DNA of 64,000 nt from JBFHQE01 sp041592335 (GCA_041592335.1 JBFHQE010000004.1:1-64000); one strand, 5' to 3'. Shown: positions 1 to 8,613, counted from the stretch's first letter. The notes: a model not told the origin generated them from the letters alone. Program-made: numbers and translations.

Positions 1-247
1 CGCAAGGAATTTCTTTCTTCAGCAGCAGCAGGCCGTAGAAGGTGAAGAAGATGTGCGCGTCCCAACCCAGAGCAGCGGCCGTGGACGCCAGAATGAACGG
101 CGGGTAAGCCCAGTCCAGGGTACCCTTGGTCGCGATGATGGCCATTGAGGGCAGTCGTGATTCATCGATGGCTTTCAGTTTCTCGGGCAGCAGTTCATCC
201 AGCTTCTGGTTTAACCACTGATCCATTTCCGCATTCGGTGTACTCAT
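1..247 (-). CDS. DsrE2-type sulfur carrier protein (partial, N-terminal 82 residues)
   Basis: The 5' end of a minus-strand gene that runs off the left edge. The visible residues begin MSTPNAEMDQWL and carry the stretch MAIIATKGTLDWAYPP followed by ILASTAAALGWDAHIFFTFYG. This is typical of the DsrE2 (DsrE/DsrF-like) membrane-associated sulfurtransferases that accompany rhodanese and TusA in sulfur oxidisers. The start is set by ATG at 247 with AGGAG a few bases upstream. The family is thought to pass persulfide sulfur towards the Dsr or Hdr systems, and the tusA/rhodanese partners would be expected just outside the window. The catalytic cysteine region is not visible because the gene is cut. 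Confidence 0.8.
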   Translation of the reverse strand, partial: MSTPNAEMDQWLNQKLDELLPEKLKAIDESRLPSMAIIATKGTLDWAYPPFILASTAAALGWDAHIFFTFYGLLLLKKEIPC

Positions 248-268
248 ACAATTCTCCTGCTACTGAAA

Positions 269-691
269 TTAATAACCAAATTCACCAAGCCACTTGCCGG
301 ACTGATGGTCCAGCTTGAACCACTTGGGCACCATACGGGATGGCTTTTCAACGGGCATGGTATTCAGGGCTGGTTTGTCCTCTACATCTGAAATTGAACA
401 GTGTTCGGTCACCACCGGCCGGAAAGAAATGTTCAGGTTGTTTCCGATCTCGATGGGTTCCATGATTTGTTCATGTGTTGGCGCCTGACTGTAAGTGCGG
501 ACCTGTTTGCGCACCAGGCAACTGAAGTACAACTCCATTTCAACCCACAGGGGCTGTTCTCGCTGGGCGAGTGCTTTTTGTGCCCGCCGGGTGATTGAAT
601 ACCTCACCGGTTTGCCAAATAACTCAAAAGTCGTTGCGTCTTTTTCCAACGCCCGGGGTTGAACCTCGCTTACTGCCGCTATCGTCGTCAT
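269..691 (-). CDS. Conserved hypothetical protein upstream of dsrE2-like gene
   Basis: A 140-residue soluble protein starting MTTIAAVSEVQ. I chose ATG at 691 because GAGG sits nine bases upstream; a longer reading from 721 would begin inside the palindrome described next. It has no signal peptide or membrane segment. A central WVEMELYFSCLVRKQVR stretch and a C-terminal WFKLDHQSGKWLGEFGY look conserved-like, but I do not recognise a family. It lies 21 bp upstream of the DsrE2-like gene on the same strand and so probably shares its transcript, which suggests a role connected with sulfur relay. A TetR-type operator lies immediately upstream, so expression may be controlled by the divergent TetR regulator. 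Confidence 0.7.
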   Translation of the reverse strand: MTTIAAVSEVQPRALEKDATTFELFGKPVRYSITRRAQKALAQREQPLWVEMELYFSCLVRKQVRTYSQAPTHEQIMEPIEIGNNLNISFRPVVTEHCSISDVEDKPALNTMPVEKPSRMVPKWFKLDHQSGKWLGEFGY

Positions 692-717
692 GTTGTTTTT
701 CCTCTTTGACTGGACAA

Positions 718-735
718 ACATACCAACTGGTATGT
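718..735. promoter_or_regulatory. Perfect inverted repeat, probable TetR operator
   Basis: ACATACC-AACT-GGTATGT: two perfect 7-bp arms with a 4-bp spacer. It lies 27 bp upstream of the minus-strand gene starting at 691 and 138 bp upstream of the tetR gene. The size and symmetry fit TetR/AcrR operators. The placement suggests repression of the minus-strand gene and possibly autoregulation of the divergent tetR-exporter pair. Confidence 0.55.
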
Positions 736-872
736 ACAGTAGCGGCTGCTACGGAGCAAAGTCAAGCATTCGTCATATTTTTACCGGTGAAAACCCAAAA
801 TACCTTGAGAAACAGGTTGTTGTTAATATCTGTAAAGCGCACAATAGGATGCGCCAAGCAGAATAACAGTGA

Positions 873-1496
873 ATGAAAGCGATGAGCCACCAACCCAGCA
901 GTACACAACGCAACCCGGATCGTACCCGCCAGGCGATACTGGAAGCCGCGTTTCGCGAGATTTATCGGCACGGCTACCAGGGCACGCGCATGGATGACAT
1001 CGTCAAGGCCACGGGGCTGACGAAGGGCGCGCTCTACCACCATTTTCCCAACAAGCAGTCGCTCGGCTATGCCGTCGTCGAAGAAGTCATTCTGATCATG
1101 CTGATGACTGTCTGGGATGAGGTGAAAAACAGTGACAACCCGCTTGACCGGATTATCGATGTCATCGAGCGTCTCGACGACTATGTGGGCGAGCAGATAT
1201 TCACGCTCGGCTGCCCCCTGAACAACCTTTCCCAGGAAATGTCGCCGCTGGACGAGGGTTTCCGGCAACGCATCGATGAAGTGTACCGTCTGTGGCATGA
1301 AGCGATCGATGCGGCACTCACCAAATCACGCGATGCCGGTCAGCTGAAAACCGATGCTGATATCCCGGAGATCGCCACCTTCCTGCTGGGCGCCCTGTCC
1401 GGTTGTATCGGGCTTGCGAAGAATGCCCAGAGCAACCAGTTATACAAACAATGCGGTAATGGACTCATCCATTATCTGAACAGCCTGCGGACCTGA
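873..1496 (+). CDS. TetR/AcrR family transcriptional regulator
   Basis: A 207-residue protein with an N-terminal TetR helix-turn-helix (about residues 18-65). The recognition helix is recognisable in TRMDDIVKATGLTKGALYHHF, written here as TRMDDIVKATG and LTKGALYHHFPNK. The C-terminal ligand domain has no obvious subgroup signature. An alternative ATG at 882 is equally possible, because neither start has a clear Shine-Dalgarno. The gene ends two bases before the start of the MMPL exporter at 1499, so the two form an operon; the usual arrangement is a drug- or lipid-responsive repressor beside its efflux pump. The palindrome at 718-735 is the likely binding site. Confidence 0.88.
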   Translation: MKAMSHQPSSTQRNPDRTRQAILEAAFREIYRHGYQGTRMDDIVKATGLTKGALYHHFPNKQSLGYAVVEEVILIMLMTVWDEVKNSDNPLDRIIDVIERLDDYVGEQIFTLGCPLNNLSQEMSPLDEGFRQRIDEVYRLWHEAIDAALTKSRDAGQLKTDADIPEIATFLLGALSGCIGLAKNAQSNQLYKQCGNGLIHYLNSLRT

Positions 1497-1498
1497 TT

Positions 1499-3796
1499 AT
1501 GAGCCGTCACTATGCGGATACGCTGCTGAAGTGGCGCTACCTGTTTCTTGTTCTGATGCTTGGCTGTGCCGCCGTTGCTTTCTATGGTGGGCAGTTTCTC
1601 GGTTTTTCGACGGATTATCGCGTCTTCTTCAGTAAGGAAAACCCGCAATTGCAGGCCTTCGAGGAACTGCAGAATACTTATACCAAGAATGACAATGTCC
1701 TGTTTGTGCTCGCCCCGAAGGATGGAAATGTTTTCCAGCGCGATGTGCTGGCGGCCGTAGAATGGCTGACCGAGGAATCCTGGCAAATTCCCCATTCTAT
1801 TCGTGTCGACTCCATCAGCAATTTTCAGAACACCTATGCCGCGGGCGAAGACGATCTCATCGTCGAAGACCTGATCTATCAGGCTGAAACCTTAAGCGCT
1901 GATGACATTGCTTCCATCAAACAGGTTGCGCTGGGTGAACCGCTACTGGTCAACCGGCTGATTTCCCCTCGGGCTCATGTGACCGGCATCAATGTCACTA
2001 TCCAGTTACCTGGTGTGAATGAAGCGATTGAGGTGCCTGAAACCGTGGCCTTCTCCCGCGAGCTGGCAGCCTCATTCTCTGAACAGTTTCCGGACATCGA
2101 TATTTACATCACCGGCATGGTGTTCATGAACAACGCCTTTTCGGAGCAGTCGTTCAAGGACATGACGACCCTGGTACCGCTGATGTTTGGCGTCATCTTC
2201 ATCGTGCTGGCGTTGCTGTTGCGTTCTGTTACCGCGACGCTGACAACCTTCGTGGTGATAATCCTGTCGATTGTGACCGCGATGGGGATCACCGGCTGGC
2301 TGGGCATTCGCCTTACACCACCGGCTGCTTCAGCGCCGACCATTATCGCCACGCTCGCCGTCGCGGATTGTGTGCATATCCTGGTGAATTTCATCCATAG
2401 CATGCAGAAAGGCATGTCCAAACGTGACGCCATGCATGAAAGCCTGCGTATTAACCTGCAACCGATTTTTCTGACCAGTATCACGACCGCCATTGGCTTC
2501 ATGAGCATGAACTTTTCGGATGCGCCGCCGTTTCGCGACCTGGGTAATATCGTGGCCATGGGTGTGATGGCAGCCTTCGTTTACTCTGTCACCGTGCTGC
2601 CGGCGCTGGTGATGCTGCTGCCGGTCAAGGTCAAGCTGCGTCAGGATGGCGATGTTCACCTGATGGATCATTTCGCGGACTTTGTCGTTAAGCATCGCAA
2701 CACCTTGCTGATCACGGTGGGCGTTGTTGTGTTCGCCCTGGTATCCCAGGTGCCGCGCAATGAACTGAACGATGAATTCGTGAAATATTTCGAGCCTTCC
2801 GTGGATTTTCGCGCCCACACGGATTTTGCAACCGAAAACCTCACCGGCATTTACACGATTGAATATTCCTTGCCCTCGGGAGAGAGCAACGGCATCAGTG
2901 ACCCGGGCTACTTGAGAGACGTGGCCGCGCTTAGCGAATGGTTTCGCGCCCAGCCCGCCGTGCTGCATGTCAATACCATTACCGACATCATGCAACGCCT
3001 GAACATGAACATGCATGGCGATGACAAGGACTGGTATCGCCTGCCGGATAACCGCGAGCTGGCGGCGCAGTATCTGCTCCTTTATGAAATGTCGCTGCCG
3101 TACGGTCTCGATCTGAACAACCAGCTGAATGTCGGTAAATCCGCGACCCGGCTGACCGTGACTCTGGACAGCCTGTCATCCAACAACCTGCTGAAACTCG
3201 AACGCCAGGCAAAAGAATGGATGCAGAACAATACGCCGAACATCGTGGTGGATGGCGCCAGCCCGTCCATCATGTTCGCCCACATCGGTAAACGCAATAT
3301 CGAAAGCATGCTGGTGGGCGCCACCGTCGCGCTGATTCTGATTTCCGGCATTCTGATATTCGCGCTGCGTTCACTGAAGATGGGCCTGATCAGCCTGTTG
3401 CCAAACCTGATTCCTGCCGCGATGGGTTTCGGGCTGTGGGCATTGCTGGTGGGGCGCGTGGGCCTGGCCCTGTCGGTAGTCGCCAGCATGACGCTCGGGA
3501 TCGTGGTGGACGATACCGTTCACTTTATCAGCAAGTATCTGCGCGCACGCAGGGAGCAGGGCGCGGATGCGGCCACTGCCGTGCGCTACGCTTTCCACAC
3601 CGTCGGCACCGCGCTGTGGGTCACCACGCTGGTACTGTCCGCGGGCTTTATTGTGCTGGCGCAATCGGTGTTCGAGCTTAATTCCAGCATGGGGCTGTTG
3701 ACAGCCATCACCATCCTGTTTGCGCTGTTCGCCGATTTCTTCCTGCTGCCCAGCCTGTTAATGGCGATAGACAAAAAACCCATGCACCGGGCCTGA
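1499..3796 (+). CDS. MMPL/RND-family exporter
   Basis: A 765-residue inner-membrane protein with the RND/MMPL plan: one N-terminal helix (residues 11-30), a periplasmic domain, a bundle of about five helices (about 235-380), a second helix near 400, a second periplasmic domain, and a second bundle (about 615-760). The duplicated motif region has acidic residues in ADCVHILVNF and IVVDDTVHFISKYL, which correspond to the proton-relay and sterol-sensing-like helices of the family. It is shorter than AcrB-type pumps (about 1,030 residues) and fits MMPL-type lipid or hydrophobic-molecule exporters. It starts two bases after tetR ends. The substrate is unknown. Confidence 0.85.
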   Translation: MSRHYADTLLKWRYLFLVLMLGCAAVAFYGGQFLGFSTDYRVFFSKENPQLQAFEELQNTYTKNDNVLFVLAPKDGNVFQRDVLAAVEWLTEESWQIPHSIRVDSISNFQNTYAAGEDDLIVEDLIYQAETLSADDIASIKQVALGEPLLVNRLISPRAHVTGINVTIQLPGVNEAIEVPETVAFSRELAASFSEQFPDIDIYITGMVFMNNAFSEQSFKDMTTLVPLMFGVIFIVLALLLRSVTATLTTFVVIILSIVTAMGITGWLGIRLTPPAASAPTIIATLAVADCVHILVNFIHSMQKGMSKRDAMHESLRINLQPIFLTSITTAIGFMSMNFSDAPPFRDLGNIVAMGVMAAFVYSVTVLPALVMLLPVKVKLRQDGDVHLMDHFADFVVKHRNTLLITVGVVVFALVSQVPRNELNDEFVKYFEPSVDFRAHTDFATENLTGIYTIEYSLPSGESNGISDPGYLRDVAALSEWFRAQPAVLHVNTITDIMQRLNMNMHGDDKDWYRLPDNRELAAQYLLLYEMSLPYGLDLNNQLNVGKSATRLTVTLDSLSSNNLLKLERQAKEWMQNNTPNIVVDGASPSIMFAHIGKRNIESMLVGATVALILISGILIFALRSLKMGLISLLPNLIPAAMGFGLWALLVGRVGLALSVVASMTLGIVVDDTVHFISKYLRARREQGADAATAVRYAFHTVGTALWVTTLVLSAGFIVLAQSVFELNSSMGLLTAITILFALFADFFLLPSLLMAIDKKPMHRA

Positions 3797-3871
3797 TCTT
3801 GATGCGGGTCATTTCCAGCCCATTCCCGGCTCGATATTCTCAATCCAGAGACAGCTTTTTGCAGGTGCGAA

Positions 3872-4471
3872 ATGGCGAGTATCAGCTGTACCGGTGACAT
3901 TCTGGCGCTGGGTGTTCAGCGGGTGGGATTCATGTCCGGCAGTTTTGACCCACCGCATGACTCCCATCTTGCCGTGATGGAACAAGTGCTGCTCGATGGC
4001 CAGGTCGATCATGTCATGGTCTGCGCGCACAGTTGCAACCCGGAGAAGATTGAGCGCCTGACGCCCATCGAACACCGTCTGGCGATGTTGCAGGCGCTGA
4101 TCAGCAGTTCAAACCTTGCCGACCGAATTTCCACCTGCGATCCAAGCGCAATTCATGGCATAGAAAATCTGACCTTTTTGCAATCGGTCGAGCGCCTGCA
4201 AAATCTCGGGCTGGAGGTCTGGGTGGTGCGCGGTCAGGATGCGATTCGTGATCATTATCCGGATGATTTGCGCAAGGTCCCGCACATCGTGATACCGCGC
4301 CAGGGTTATGAAAATCATCCCAACGAGGTGTTGCGAGGCAAGTTTCTTATGACACGCCCAATCGGAAAAAATTCCTCGACGGCCGTCCGCGAACAACTGA
4401 AACGCGGTATCCCGCATCCTGTTCCCGCCGTCGACCGTTACATCCGGGAAAAACGCCTTTATTCAGGCTGA
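3872..4471 (+). CDS. Nicotinate-nucleotide adenylyltransferase-like protein
   Basis: A 199-residue nucleotidyltransferase of the NadD superfamily. The nucleotide-binding signature GSFDPPHDSHLAVM (residues 23-36) carries the HxxH pair, and the C-terminal SSTAVREQL corresponds to the ISSTxIR motif. These proteins transfer AMP from ATP to a mononucleotide; NadD makes nicotinate adenine dinucleotide for NAD synthesis. The central region is less typical of housekeeping NadD and the gene is not in the usual nadD context (proA, rsfS), so this may be a paralogue with another nucleotide substrate. AGGTG lies just upstream of the ATG. It stands alone between the exporter and htpX. Confidence 0.7.
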   Translation: MASISCTGDILALGVQRVGFMSGSFDPPHDSHLAVMEQVLLDGQVDHVMVCAHSCNPEKIERLTPIEHRLAMLQALISSSNLADRISTCDPSAIHGIENLTFLQSVERLQNLGLEVWVVRGQDAIRDHYPDDLRKVPHIVIPRQGYENHPNEVLRGKFLMTRPIGKNSSTAVREQLKRGIPHPVPAVDRYIREKRLYSG

Positions 4472-4490
4472 ATATCTCGCCCGGTTTTGC

Positions 4491-4519
4491 TTGAATTTGT
4501 CTCCGGGCAACTATATATA
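4491..4519 (+). promoter_or_regulatory. Promoter of htpX
   Basis: TTGAAT (4491-4496), 17 bp, TATATA (4514-4519), placing the start of transcription about 30 bases before the htpX ATG. The -35 region read as CTTGAA also resembles the heat-shock sigma-32 -35 box, but a matching CCCCAT -10 is not evident. ACTATATATAGT is itself a 12-bp palindrome. Confidence 0.55.
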
Positions 4520-4551
4520 GTGGCCAAACCTTTACCAAGGATCACTATCCG

Positions 4552-5436
4552 ATGAAGCGCATAATGCTATTTCTCGCCACCAACTTCGCCATCATCATTG
4601 TGCTCAGTATTACCCTGCGCCTGCTGGGGGTTGAGCGTATCCTGGATGAGCAGGGCGCCAACCTGGATCTGAATGCCTTGCTGGTATTCGCGGCCGTGTT
4701 AGGTTTTGGTGGTTCGCTGATCTCTCTGTTTATTTCCAAGTGGTCGGCCAAGCGCATGATGAACGTGCAGGTGATCGAATCACCGCGTAACAGTCATGAA
4801 GCCTGGCTGATTGCTACCGTGAAACGGCAGGCCGAGCAGGCCGGTATCGGTATGCCGGAAGTCGGCGTATACGACAGTCCCGAGGTCAACGCCTTTGCCA
4901 CCGGTGCGAGCCGTAACAATGCCCTGGTCGCTGTCAGTACCGGCCTGCTGCGCAACATGCGCCAGGAAGAGGCCGAGGCCGTGCTGGGTCACGAGGTCAG
5001 TCACGTGGCCAATGGCGACATGATCACCCTCGCGCTGATTCAGGGCGTGGTGAACACCTTCGTCATTTTCTTCTCGCGCGTGATCGGTCATTTTGTTGAC
5101 CGCGTGCTGCTCAAGAACGAAAGAGGGCACGGTCCCGGTTTCTGGATTGCCACCATTGTTGCGGAACTGGTGCTGGGAATTCTCGCCAGCATCATTGTCA
5201 TGTGGTTCTCGCGTCAGCGCGAATTCCGCGCCGATGCCGGCGGTGCCAGCCTGTCGGGGCGCAATAACATGATCGCCGCCCTGGAGCGCCTGAAGGCCAA
5301 TGCGGGTCAGTCACAGTTGCCAGACCAGATGGCCGCCTTCGGTATCTCGGGAGGAGGAGGATTGTCTCGACTGTTCATGACTCATCCGCCCCTGGACGAG
5401 CGCATTCAGGCGTTAAAACAAACTACAAGGGATTAA
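4552..5436 (+). CDS. htpX: Protease HtpX
   Basis: A 294-residue inner-membrane zinc metalloprotease (M48B family). There are two N-terminal membrane helices (residues 4-24 and 38-60), the zinc-binding HEVSH motif near residue 147, two further hydrophobic segments around 160-215, and the third zinc ligand in the EFRADAGGA region. HtpX degrades misfolded membrane proteins together with FtsH. Length matches the family. AAGGA lies upstream of the ATG. It is monocistronic, with its own promoter; the following intergenic region belongs to the PEP-CTERM gene. Confidence 0.95.
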   Translation: MKRIMLFLATNFAIIIVLSITLRLLGVERILDEQGANLDLNALLVFAAVLGFGGSLISLFISKWSAKRMMNVQVIESPRNSHEAWLIATVKRQAEQAGIGMPEVGVYDSPEVNAFATGASRNNALVAVSTGLLRNMRQEEAEAVLGHEVSHVANGDMITLALIQGVVNTFVIFFSRVIGHFVDRVLLKNERGHGPGFWIATIVAELVLGILASIIVMWFSRQREFRADAGGASLSGRNNMIAALERLKANAGQSQLPDQMAAFGISGGGGLSRLFMTHPPLDERIQALKQTTRD

Positions 5437-5439
5437 GGC

Positions 5440-5456
5440 TGTAAATAATATTTACA
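5440..5456. promoter_or_regulatory. Palindrome, candidate upstream activator site
   Basis: TGTAAAT-AAT-ATTTACA, a perfect 7-bp inverted repeat four bases after the htpX stop and about 135 bp upstream of the sigma-54 promoter at 5590. The distance is right for an enhancer-binding protein site. The rest of 5457-5589 is AT-rich and holds no gene. Confidence 0.4.
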
Positions 5457-5589
5457 ACTATGTTTTGTGGGCAAGCTTCTGTTTTTTAAAGAAATTGACT
5501 TTATTTGCAGCTGACTATTATCAAATTATTTTACAGTCTCGCAGAAATAACACGACTCAATAATTAATTAAATCAATGGGTTATTACGA

Positions 5590-5605
5590 TGGCATGCGGT
5601 TTGCT
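5590..5605 (+). promoter_or_regulatory. Sigma-54 (-24/-12) promoter for the PEP-CTERM gene
   Basis: TGGCATGCGGTTTGCT matches the RpoN consensus TGGCACGN4TTGCW at nearly every position, with GG (5591-5592) and GC (5603-5604) separated by exactly 10 bases. The predicted start is near 5616, about 49 bases before the ATG at 5665. Confidence 0.7.
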
Positions 5606-5664
5606 ATTAGTTGCTCAGGAGTTGTTTGTTTAAACCACGATGTAAGTCCACTACGGTGATAACC

Positions 5665-6237
5665 ATGAAAATCCAGAATTTATTCGCAGCCGCGGTTTTG
5701 TCAGTAAGCACTTCTGCGTTTGCCATCCCGATCTCAACAACTGGGGGGCTGGACCAATATATCCAGGGCGCGAACATCGGTAATAGCGATGCCAGTGAAA
5801 CCCAGTTCTTCGCTGATTATCTCGGCGTATCAACTTCGGATGTCACTTATAGCAAGTACGATGTAGGTGGTAGCGCCTGGGAGTTGGTTGATGGAACTAC
5901 CAGCACTTATGCATTCGACTTTGGTACGGACCTTGTCGAATTATTTCTCGTCAAGATGGGCGGTGGCCAGGGCGTTTTCTATGGCGGCGGCTCCACGAGC
6001 TATACCCACTTCCTGTACAACAACAACGGTGCAGGTGGCTCGCAATACGCTGTAATTGATTTATCTCCCTTCACGACAGTAACCGGTCAGGGCAAGGTAA
6101 AAGGTATCGATATTTTCAGAGTCAGTCATACCGGCGTCTCCCTGGGCGACTCAGTCCAGGTTCCAGAACCTTCAATCCTGGCACTGCTTGGCCTTGGCAT
6201 GTTCGGTGTCGGCGTTGCGAGAAAGTTTAAGAAATAA
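5665..6237 (+). CDS. PEP-CTERM sorting domain protein
   Basis: A 190-residue secreted protein. The start is ATG 5665, which gives a clean signal peptide (MKIQNLFAAAVLSVSTSAFA, then cleavage). The C-terminus is a textbook PEP-CTERM tail: VPEPS, a hydrophobic helix ILALLGLGMFGVGVA, and RKFKK. Such proteins are exported, cleaved and anchored or released by an exosortase, usually with exopolysaccharide production. The middle is rich in Gly, Ser, Thr and Tyr without a recognisable domain. The gene is monocistronic, with a sigma-54 promoter in front and a strong terminator behind. No exosortase lies in the window. Confidence 0.85.
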   Translation: MKIQNLFAAAVLSVSTSAFAIPISTTGGLDQYIQGANIGNSDASETQFFADYLGVSTSDVTYSKYDVGGSAWELVDGTTSTYAFDFGTDLVELFLVKMGGGQGVFYGGGSTSYTHFLYNNNGAGGSQYAVIDLSPFTTVTGQGKVKGIDIFRVSHTGVSLGDSVQVPEPSILALLGLGMFGVGVARKFKK

Positions 6238-6258
6238 AAATTGCCTTAGCGCTAAATG

Positions 6259-6284
6259 AAAAGGGGCCTTTGGCCCCTTTTTTT
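6259..6284. terminator. Rho-independent terminator
   Basis: AAAAGGGGCC-TTT-GGCCCCTTTT followed by more T, immediately after the PEP-CTERM gene. It can also serve the convergent AraC gene. Confidence 0.85.
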
Positions 6285-6305
6285 GTTCATCACTGTACAA
6301 GTCAG

Positions 6306-7298
6306 TCATCCTCGCGCAAGCGTATCGGATGGCAGCTCGCCAAAGTGTTTCTTGTAGTCCGCCGTGAACTGGCTCATATGGTTAAAGCCCCAGACACGAG
6401 CAATATCGCTGATCATCGCGGAGCTGTCGCTGTTGGCCAGCGCCTGGTAAACCTTGTTCAACCGGATGGCCCGCATGTAGTTCACAGGCGTTACCCCGAA
6501 ATGTTCCTTGAAAGCGTATTGCAGTGTCCGTTCGCTCACATTCAGCGTTTTGCAGATATCCTGCATGGTCAAGCGGTGCTGTGCCTGGGCATTAATGTAG
6601 TCAATGGCTTTTTCCAATACCTGGCAACTGCTGGATATGCCAACGCTGTCCTGTTGATTCGGCGAAATGGTCAATAGCAGGCAGGAAATAATTTCATCCT
6701 GAAGTTTTGTTAAGACCTCATCACTCAAGGGGGCTTTGGCATTCTGCACCTGATCGAAATATCGGTGAATCTTGCCTGTTAGATTGCGCAGATAGGTCGG
6801 GAGTACATTCAATACCCGTTTCTGCTTAATCCAGGCATTCAACATGGGCATGTCGTAAAGCCTGGTTTTCATTTCCAGCATGTCCGGATGCATACTGATA
6901 CCGTACATGTTGAAGTTACTGTGGGATATGCCCTTGAGCTCATCGCCGGGCTGCAGGGTAAGTAAACCGTATTGATCGATTTTCTGTTTGCGAAAACAGA
7001 AGGAAGAGGACTCGACATCGAGAAATACAAAACTGAAGTTGTTATCGGGGGCCTTGCCGCGGTGTTCAACGGTCAGGTTATAACTGCAATGCGTGATGTG
7101 GAAGTCTTCATCTCCCACTTGAAGTAAAGCACCGGCGAATGCGCCCGGCTCGATCTGGCGCAAGTCATACTGCCAGTACCTTAGCTCGGTATTCAGCCTT
7201 TGAAAGTCCGTTAATTGATGCCGGTTTACCACTGAATAAAATTTCGCTTTCTTGTTAGTAGATTGCTGTTTTTCGCCGGGCTCGGTTACATGCCCCAC
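6306..7298 (-). CDS. AraC family transcriptional regulator
   Basis: A 330-residue regulator with a C-terminal AraC/XylS double helix-turn-helix (about residues 225-325). The first is visible as LTMQDICKTLNVSERTLQYAF and the second ends in GFNHMSQFTADYKKHFGELP, given here as GFNHMSQFTADYKKHFGE. The N-terminal 220 residues are a sensory domain of the AraC-binding-like type without a clear ligand signature. The gene is divergent from the PQQ-type dehydrogenase gene (148 bp apart), with a palindrome between them, so the dehydrogenase is its likely target. Confidence 0.85.
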   Translation of the reverse strand: MGHVTEPGEKQQSTNKKAKFYSVVNRHQLTDFQRLNTELRYWQYDLRQIEPGAFAGALLQVGDEDFHITHCSYNLTVEHRGKAPDNNFSFVFLDVESSSFCFRKQKIDQYGLLTLQPGDELKGISHSNFNMYGISMHPDMLEMKTRLYDMPMLNAWIKQKRVLNVLPTYLRNLTGKIHRYFDQVQNAKAPLSDEVLTKLQDEIISCLLLTISPNQQDSVGISSSCQVLEKAIDYINAQAQHRLTMQDICKTLNVSERTLQYAFKEHFGVTPVNYMRAIRLNKVYQALANSDSSAMISDIARVWGFNHMSQFTADYKKHFGELPSDTLARG

Positions 7299-7326
7299 GT
7301 AGAATCAATAACTTAACTAGCTATAT

Positions 7327-7352
7327 TAGAAATCGATTAAATCGATATTCTA
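7327..7352. promoter_or_regulatory. 26-bp imperfect palindrome between araC-type gene and dehydrogenase
   Basis: TAGAA-ATCGAT-TAA-ATCGAT-A-TTCTA. It lies 28 bp upstream of the regulator and 94 bp upstream of the dehydrogenase start, in an AT-rich divergent promoter region. It is a candidate operator. Confidence 0.4.
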
Positions 7353-7446
7353 TGATTCCATACTTCACATTACATAGTTATTCGTTTGAATCAAGCCACC
7401 ACATAGCTATACCGTTACAAGAAGGGGTTAACCAGGGAAGCTAAAA

Positions 7447-8613
7447 ATGCGTCTCAGAACAATGCTCGGCCTGTTTGCGTTTTGCATGCTGTTCGCACTC
7501 ATTGTTTCGGCCTATTACCTGCGCGGTTACCTGACACCGGTGATGCCCAGTGTCCAGGTCACCAATCTCGATACCGGGATCCGCTTGCCAGACGGATTCA
7601 GCATTACGCTTTATGCTGACAGGGTACCTGGCGCGCGTTCCATGACATTAAGCAACCGTGGAACCCTGTTTGTAGGTACCCGTGGCGAGGGCAGGGTTTA
7701 TGCCTTGCGGGATGACAACCAGGACCAGACCGTCGATCAGGTATTCGTGCTTGCCGATGAACTGAACATGCCCAATGGCGTTGCATTGAATAACGGGGAT
7801 CTTTATGTCGCGGAAGTCGACCGTATCCTTAAGTATCCGGCTATCGAACAACCCCTGGATTCAGCACCCGCGCCCGTGGTGGTTTATGACGACTATCCGG
7901 GCGAAACCCATCATGGCTGGAAGTTCATTGCCTTTGGACCGGATGGCTGGCTGTATGTGCCGGTCGGAGCTCCTTGCAATATCTGCAAACCCGAATCGCC
8001 CTTTGCCAGTATCACGCGGCTGAATATAGAAACCGGGCAAAGAGAAATCTTTGCAAACGGTGTACGCAATTCTGTTGGTTTTGACTGGCATCCCGATACA
8101 CAGGAGCTCTGGTTCACGGACAATGGCCGGGACTGGCTGGGGGACGATCAACCGCCGGATGAACTTAACCATGCTTCCGAACAGGGACTGCATTTTGGCT
8201 ACCCTCATTGCCATGGCAGTAACCTGGTCGACCCGGAGTACGGCTTTGAAGGCGCCTGCCAACAGTACCGCGCCGCGGCTCAAGCGCTGGGGCCGCATGT
8301 GGCTGCGTTGGGTATGCGGTTTTATAACGGAGATCAGTTTCCCGAGCGGTACCGCTCAGGTATTTTTATTGCGGAACACGGTTCCTGGAATCGCTCCACA
8401 CCGATCGGATACCGGGTAACCTTCGTTCGCCTGGAAGGTAACAAGCCCGTTTCCTACGAAGTTTTTGCCGAGGGATGGCTCAATGATAAAGGTGTCGCAA
8501 GCGGACGTCCCGCTGATGTGCTGGTAATGCCGGATGGCGCCTTGCTGGTGTCGGATGACAAGGCAGGGCGTATATACCGGATTAGTTATGAAGGCGACCG
8601 AGATAATCGTTAA
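7447..8613 (+). CDS. PQQ-dependent aldose/sorbosone dehydrogenase family protein
   Basis: A 388-residue protein with an N-terminal membrane or signal segment (residues 7-26) and a six-bladed beta-propeller of the soluble PQQ sugar dehydrogenase superfamily. Family landmarks are GETHHGWKFIAFGPDGWLYV (active-site His), NGVRNSVGFDWHP, FTDNGRDWLGDDQPPDELN, AEHGSWNRS and a C-terminal GRPADVLVMPDGALLVSDD stretch. Such enzymes oxidise aldose sugars in the periplasm and pass electrons to quinone or cytochrome. PQQ dependence is inferred from family only. The gene is divergent from the AraC regulator and overlaps the end of the convergent DsrE-like gene by four bases. Confidence 0.8.
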   Translation: MRLRTMLGLFAFCMLFALIVSAYYLRGYLTPVMPSVQVTNLDTGIRLPDGFSITLYADRVPGARSMTLSNRGTLFVGTRGEGRVYALRDDNQDQTVDQVFVLADELNMPNGVALNNGDLYVAEVDRILKYPAIEQPLDSAPAPVVVYDDYPGETHHGWKFIAFGPDGWLYVPVGAPCNICKPESPFASITRLNIETGQREIFANGVRNSVGFDWHPDTQELWFTDNGRDWLGDDQPPDELNHASEQGLHFGYPHCHGSNLVDPEYGFEGACQQYRAAAQALGPHVAALGMRFYNGDQFPERYRSGIFIAEHGSWNRSTPIGYRVTFVRLEGNKPVSYEVFAEGWLNDKGVASGRPADVLVMPDGALLVSDDKAGRIYRISYEGDRDNR

